A stretch of DNA of 64,000 nt from Plantibacter sp. Leaf314. Its GTDB lineage: Bacteria > Actinomycetota > Actinomycetes > Actinomycetales > Microbacteriaceae. The notes beneath the pieces are model-generated. The model saw only the letters and a list, made by a program, of their open reading frames with translations. It was not told the DNA's origin and made no database searches. Every line of letters begins with the position of its first letter. The stretch's first letter is position 1. Below are positions 60,815-64,000 of this stretch, in pieces. Position numbers and translations under genes: made by a program. Location of the stretch: positions 67,573-131,572 of the forward strand of contig NZ_LMOB01000002.1 of assembly GCF_001423185.1 (NCBI RefSeq), in the 5' to 3' direction.

Positions 60815-63592
60815 CTAGCCGCGCGGCTTCTCCTTCATTTCGATCGTCTCGATCTCGTCACCGATCTGGATGTCGTTGAACTTCCCGAGACCGATACCGG
60901 CCTCGAAGTCCGTACGGACCTCGGTGACGTCGTCCTTGAAGCGACGCAGCGACTCGATCGCCAGGCTGTCGCCGACCACGACGCCGTCGCGGATGACCCG
61001 CGCCTTGGCGTTCCTCGTGATCGTTCCGGAGCGGACGATGACACCCGCGATGTTGCCGAACTTCGAGGAACGGAACACCTCGCGGATCTCGGCGACACCG
61101 GACTGGACCTCTTCGTACTCGGGCTTGAGCATGCCGGTGAGGCTCTGCTCGACGTCCTCGAGGGCGTTGTAGATGACCGAGTAGAAGCGGACGTCCACAC
61201 CCTCGCGAGCCGCACGTTCGCGGGCCTTCGGGTCGGGGCGCACGTTGAACCCGATGATGATCGCGTTGTCGATCGTTGCCAGGTTGACGTCGGACTCGGT
61301 GACCGCACCGACACCGCGGTGGATGATCCGCAGCTGGACGCTGTCGTCGACGTCGATCTTGAGCAACGACTCCTCGAGCGCCTCGACGGCACCGGAGACG
61401 TCACCCTTGATGATGAGGTTGAGCGACTCGACCTTGCCCTCTTCGAGTGCACGGGTGAAGTCCTCGAGCGAGATGCGCTTGCGAGCCTTGGCCAGAGCGG
61501 CGTTGCGCTCCGCAGCCTCACGCTTCTCGGCGATCTGGCGAGCGGTGCGGTCCTCCTCGGTGACGAGGAAGGTGTCGCCGGCCCGAGGGACACTCGAGAG
61601 GCCCTGCACCTGGACGGGACGCGAGGGACCCGCCTCAGCGACGGTGTCGCCGTTCTCGTCGACCATGGCACGCACGCGGCCGTAGGCCGTACCGGCGACG
61701 ATCGCGTCGCCGACCCGGAGCGTACCCGACTGGATGAGCACGGTCGCGACGGAGCCGCGGCCCTTGTCGAGCTTGGCCTCGATGGCCACACCGCGGGCGT
61801 CCTTGTTCGGGTTCGCACGCAGGTCGAGACCGGCGTCGGCGGTGAGCAGGACGGCGTCGAGGAGATCCTTGATGCCGGTGCCGGCGCGAGCCGAGACGTC
61901 GACGAACATGACGTCGCCGCCGTACTCCTCGGCGACGAGGCCGTACTCGGTCAGCTGCTGGCGCACCTTGGCCGGGTTGGCGTCGGGCTTGTCCACCTTG
62001 TTGACCGCGACGACGATCGGCACGTTGGCAGCCTGGGCGTGGTTCAACGCCTCGACCGTCTGCGGCATGATGCCGTCATCGGCCGCGACCACGAGGATCG
62101 CGATGTCGGTGACCTGCGCACCACGAGCACGCATGGCGGTGAACGCCTCGTGACCCGGGGTGTCGATGAAGGTGATCGGACGTTCGAGACCTTCGTGCTC
62201 GGCGACGACCTGGTACGCACCGATGTGCTGGGTGATGCCACCGGCTTCGCCGGCCACCACGTTCGCGTTCCGGATGGCGTCGAGCAGGCGCGTCTTACCG
62301 TGGTCGACGTGACCCATGACGGTGACCACGGGAGGACGGATGGCGAGGTCCTCGTCGGACTCGTCCTCCAGCTCCTGATCGAGGTCGATGTCGAAGCCTT
62401 CGAGCAGCTCCCTGTCCTCGTCCTCGGGCGAGACCATCTGGATCTTGTAGCCGAGCTCGGAACCGAGCACGTCGAAGGTGGCCTCGTCGAGGGACTCCGT
62501 CGCCGTCGCCATCTCACCGAGGTGGAAGAGCACGGTGACGAGGTTGCCGGGGCTGGCGTCGATCTTGTCGGCGAAGTCCGAGATGGACGCACCGCGACGC
62601 AGACGGACGATGGTGCTGCCGTCACCGCGGGGAACGCTCACACCGCCGAGCGACGGGGCTTCCCGCAGCTCGAATTCGGCCCTCTTCGTCCGCTTCGACT
62701 TGCGTGCCTTGCTCTTGCCGCCACCGCGACCGAAGGCACCTGCGGTACCACCGCCGGGTCCGCGACCACGACCGCCGCCGCCACCTGGGCGACCGGCGAA
62801 CCCGCCTGCGGGGGCTCCACCAGGAGCGCCACCGGGACGGAAGCCGCCACCCGCACCGGCACCGCCGGGACGGAAGCCGCCGGCACCGCCGGGACGGCCT
62901 GCGCCACCCGGACGACCGGGACCGCCGGGACGCTGGCCCTGGCCGACGCCCGGACGGGGCGAGCCGGGGCGAGGAGCCTGCGGACGAGGGATGTTGCTGG
63001 GGTTCGGACGCTGACCCATGCCCTGCGCCGCGGCGAAGGGGTTGTTGCCCGGACGCGGCGTGCCGGTGGGGCGCTGACCCATGCCCTGCGACGACGCGAA
63101 GGGGTTGTTGCCCGGACGCGGCGCGCCCGGACGGGGACCGCCGGGCTTGGCGGCGTCGCCGGACGGGGCGTCACCGGCGGCCGGGGTGGCAGCCGGAGTC
63201 GCGGGAGCGGCCGGGGCGGCAGCCTCGGGCGTCTCCGCCACGGGGGCGGGAGCGGCCGGGGCCTTCGGGCCGGGTGCAGCCTGCTTCGGCGCCGGAGCAG
63301 CCGGAGCCGCAGCCTTGGGAGCGGGTGCGGCGGGGGCCGGAGCCTTCGGCGCGGCGGGTCCCGGGGTCGGGGCGCCGGGGGTGGCCGGACGCTTGGCCGG
63401 GGCGGCGGGGGCCGCAGCGGCCTTGGCGCCCTCTGCCTCGAGGGCGGCGCGCAGCTTGCGGGCCACCGGGGGTTCGATACTGGAAGACGGTCCCTTGACG
63501 AACTCGCCCAATTCCTTGAGCTTCGCCATGGCGATCTTGCTGTCTACTCCGAGTTCGGATGCGATCTCGTGTACACGTGGTTTTGCAGCCAC
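60815..63592 (-). CDS. infB: Translation initiation factor IF-2
   Basis: A 925-residue GTPase that delivers fMet-tRNA to the 30S subunit. An N-terminal IF2_N helix bundle ([38 protein letters not shown]) is followed by about 280 residues of Pro/Ala/Gly-rich linker that include GNNPFAxxQGMGQRP repeats. The second IF2_N domain is at about 320-380. G domain: [10 protein letters not shown] (about 425-434), [16 protein letters not shown] and SARAGTG. Domains II-IV follow and contain the C-terminal fMet-tRNA-binding region. GTG 63592 has AGGAG four bases upstream. Preceded by ylxR and a leader of about 275 bases. Confidence 0.97.
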   Translation of the reverse strand: MAAKPRVHEIASELGVDSKIAMAKLKELGEFVKGPSSSIEPPVARKLRAALEAEGAKAAAAPAAPAKRPATPGAPTPGPAAPKAPAPAAPAPKAAAPAAPAPKQAAPGPKAPAAPAPVAETPEAAAPAAPATPAATPAAGDAPSGDAAKPGGPRPGAPRPGNNPFASSQGMGQRPTGTPRPGNNPFAAAQGMGQRPNPSNIPRPQAPRPGSPRPGVGQGQRPGGPGRPGGAGRPGGAGGFRPGGAGAGGGFRPGGAPGGAPAGGFAGRPGGGGGRGRGPGGGTAGAFGRGGGKSKARKSKRTKRAEFELREAPSLGGVSVPRGDGSTIVRLRRGASISDFADKIDASPGNLVTVLFHLGEMATATESLDEATFDVLGSELGYKIQMVSPEDEDRELLEGFDIDLDQELEDESDEDLAIRPPVVTVMGHVDHGKTRLLDAIRNANVVAGEAGGITQHIGAYQVVAEHEGLERPITFIDTPGHEAFTAMRARGAQVTDIAILVVAADDGIMPQTVEALNHAQAANVPIVVAVNKVDKPDANPAKVRQQLTEYGLVAEEYGGDVMFVDVSARAGTGIKDLLDAVLLTADAGLDLRANPNKDARGVAIEAKLDKGRGSVATVLIQSGTLRVGDAIVAGTAYGRVRAMVDENGDTVAEAGPSRPVQVQGLSSVPRAGDTFLVTEEDRTARQIAEKREAAERNAALAKARKRISLEDFTRALEEGKVESLNLIIKGDVSGAVEALEESLLKIDVDDSVQLRIIHRGVGAVTESDVNLATIDNAIIIGFNVRPDPKARERAAREGVDVRFYSVIYNALEDVEQSLTGMLKPEYEEVQSGVAEIREVFRSSKFGNIAGVIVRSGTITRNAKARVIRDGVVVGDSLAIESLRRFKDDVTEVRTDFEAGIGLGKFNDIQIGDEIETIEMKEKPRG
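63010..63123. repeat. 63-bp tandem repeat inside infB
   Basis: Two copies (63010-63060 and 63073-63123) match over about 51 bp with a 63-bp period, differing at a few bases. Encoded, they give two successive [17 protein letters not shown] units (21-residue period) in the Pro/Gly-rich linker of IF-2. The linker varies greatly in length among actinobacteria. Confidence 0.75.
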
Positions 63593-63867
63593 AATTCTCC
63601 TGTCTGAGCTTGCACCCAGGCAGGGGCAAGCGTTAGTGGTGGACGGTGCTCATTTCGAGCCGCTCATGAGTTGTCCATTAGCCGTTCAGCCTGTTCTCTC
63701 GGAATGCCGGGCCGGATGGCACGGCAGCAGGATGTCGGCCCGGGATCCGGGCCTCGTACCTGCGGTGGGAAGCACGGTGTGCGCCGAAGCGCTCTCACGT
63801 GCAAGGTCCATCGTACACCCCGAGCCTGGGTGCCGGCTCACCGCCCGGCCGATCCGCGCGGATCGGC
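63593..63867 (-). other. infB leader and ylxR-infB intergenic region
   Basis: About 275 bases without a gene. At its upstream end GCCGATCCGC-GCGGATCGGC (63848-63867) is a perfect 20-bp palindrome that abuts the ylxR stop and may terminate or attenuate nusA-ylxR transcripts. A minus-strand -10 candidate TACGAT (plus ATCGTA, 63810-63815) lies about 220 bases upstream of the infB start, so infB may have its own promoter and a long leader. Confidence 0.45.
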
Positions 63868-64000
63868 TCAGTCTGCGGCCGGTGCGTCCGCGGCGACCGT
63901 CGCGACGGCCGCGAGGACCGCGTCGACCCCTGGGCCCACGGTCAACCGCAACGCCCGGGTGAACGCACGCCGGTGCACCGCCTGCTCGACGCAGGCGGTG
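63868..64000 (-). CDS. ylxR: YlxR-family RNA-binding protein, C-terminal fragment
   Basis: The last 44 codons of a gene that runs off the right edge. The frame reads TACVEQAVHRRAFTRALRLTVGP and ends at TGA (63868-63870). The Cys and the xxAVxRRAFxRALR pattern match the C-terminal half of YlxR/DUF448 proteins, which are normally encoded between nusA and infB and have about 90-110 residues. The position directly upstream of infB strongly supports this. The N-terminal GRGAYV-type motif would lie outside the window. The tail after RALR is longer and Val/Ala-rich. Confidence 0.75.
   Translation of the reverse strand, partial: TACVEQAVHRRAFTRALRLTVGPGVDAVLAAVATVAADAPAAD

Noticed and set aside
61319..63607. 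Long open frame on the plus strand opposite infB (about 762 codons)
   Set aside because: Antisense shadow of IF-2 with repetitive Thr/Gly/Arg content and no recognisable domain.

Overview
This 64-kb window is chromosomal DNA of a high-GC Gram-positive bacterium, most probably a member of the Actinobacteria, family Microbacteriaceae (genus not resolved). The evidence is the uniformly GC-rich codon use, a WCGYC mycoredoxin, an actinobacterial ylxR-infB-rbfA-truB-ribF order, GAF-type and SorC-type regulators, and many genes whose start codon sits 6-7 bases behind a TANNNT -10 box with no ribosome binding site. No tRNA, rRNA, IS element, prophage or CRISPR array is visible; this is ordinary core and accessory chromosome with dense, mostly single-gene or short-operon transcription units.

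Layout. 1-5.6 kb: the 5' end of an acyl-CoA carboxylase carboxyltransferase gene divergent from a TetR regulator; a glyoxalase divergent from a second TetR regulator; and a branched-chain 2-oxoacid dehydrogenase operon (E1 alpha, E1 beta, E2). 5.6-14.4 kb: pnp and rpsO, unusually separated by a FUSC protein, an acyltransferase, a quinone oxidoreductase, a DedA protein and an APC permease. 14.4-21.4 kb: a secreted or anchored protein, an LLM monooxygenase/FMN reductase pair, a protealysin-like M4 protease with its emfourin-type inhibitor, a second LLM enzyme, small proteins and a pyrimidine-dimer glycosylase. 21.5-32.4 kb: MFS exporter, apt, FKBP prolyl isomerase, FAH-family hydrolase, aspartase, cAMP-phosphodiesterase-like enzyme, two nucleobase permeases and a Pit phosphate transporter. 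32.4-41.1 kb: DUF2207 protein, aldo/keto reductase, oligopeptidase B, phosphofructokinase, mycoredoxin and SNF2-type helicase. 41.2-47.3 kb: aldehyde dehydrogenase with DUF779 partner and GAF regulator, then copZ-copA behind a CsoR-type operator. 47.3-54.5 kb: malate dehydrogenase, an SDR/NmrA protein, and a SorC-regulated deoC-aldehyde dehydrogenase pair. 54.5-64 kb: a translation and cofactor block (MFS, ribF, two small membrane proteins, truB, P-loop kinase-like protein, mutY, rbfA, infB, 3' end of ylxR).

How the genes work together. Several self-contained modules can be read: Bkd (branched-chain amino acid catabolism), the protease-inhibitor pair, the acetaldehyde-type dehydrogenase with its activator and DUF779 helper, copper export (chaperone plus ATPase), and deoxyribose-phosphate catabolism (DeoC makes acetaldehyde, the adjacent dehydrogenase can oxidise it, SorC regulates). 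Purine and pyrimidine salvage is represented by apt and the two permeases. Ribosome maturation and initiation functions (rpsO, pnp, infB, rbfA, truB, ylxR) form the housekeeping backbone.

The most interesting points are the pervasive leaderless-promoter architecture, the actinobacterial protealysin/emfourin pair, the cysteine-free half-length aldehyde dehydrogenase translationally coupled to a complete one, a uridine-kinase-like protein without the Walker A lysine, and a roughly 300-bp hairpin-rich intergenic region at 23.9-24.1 kb.
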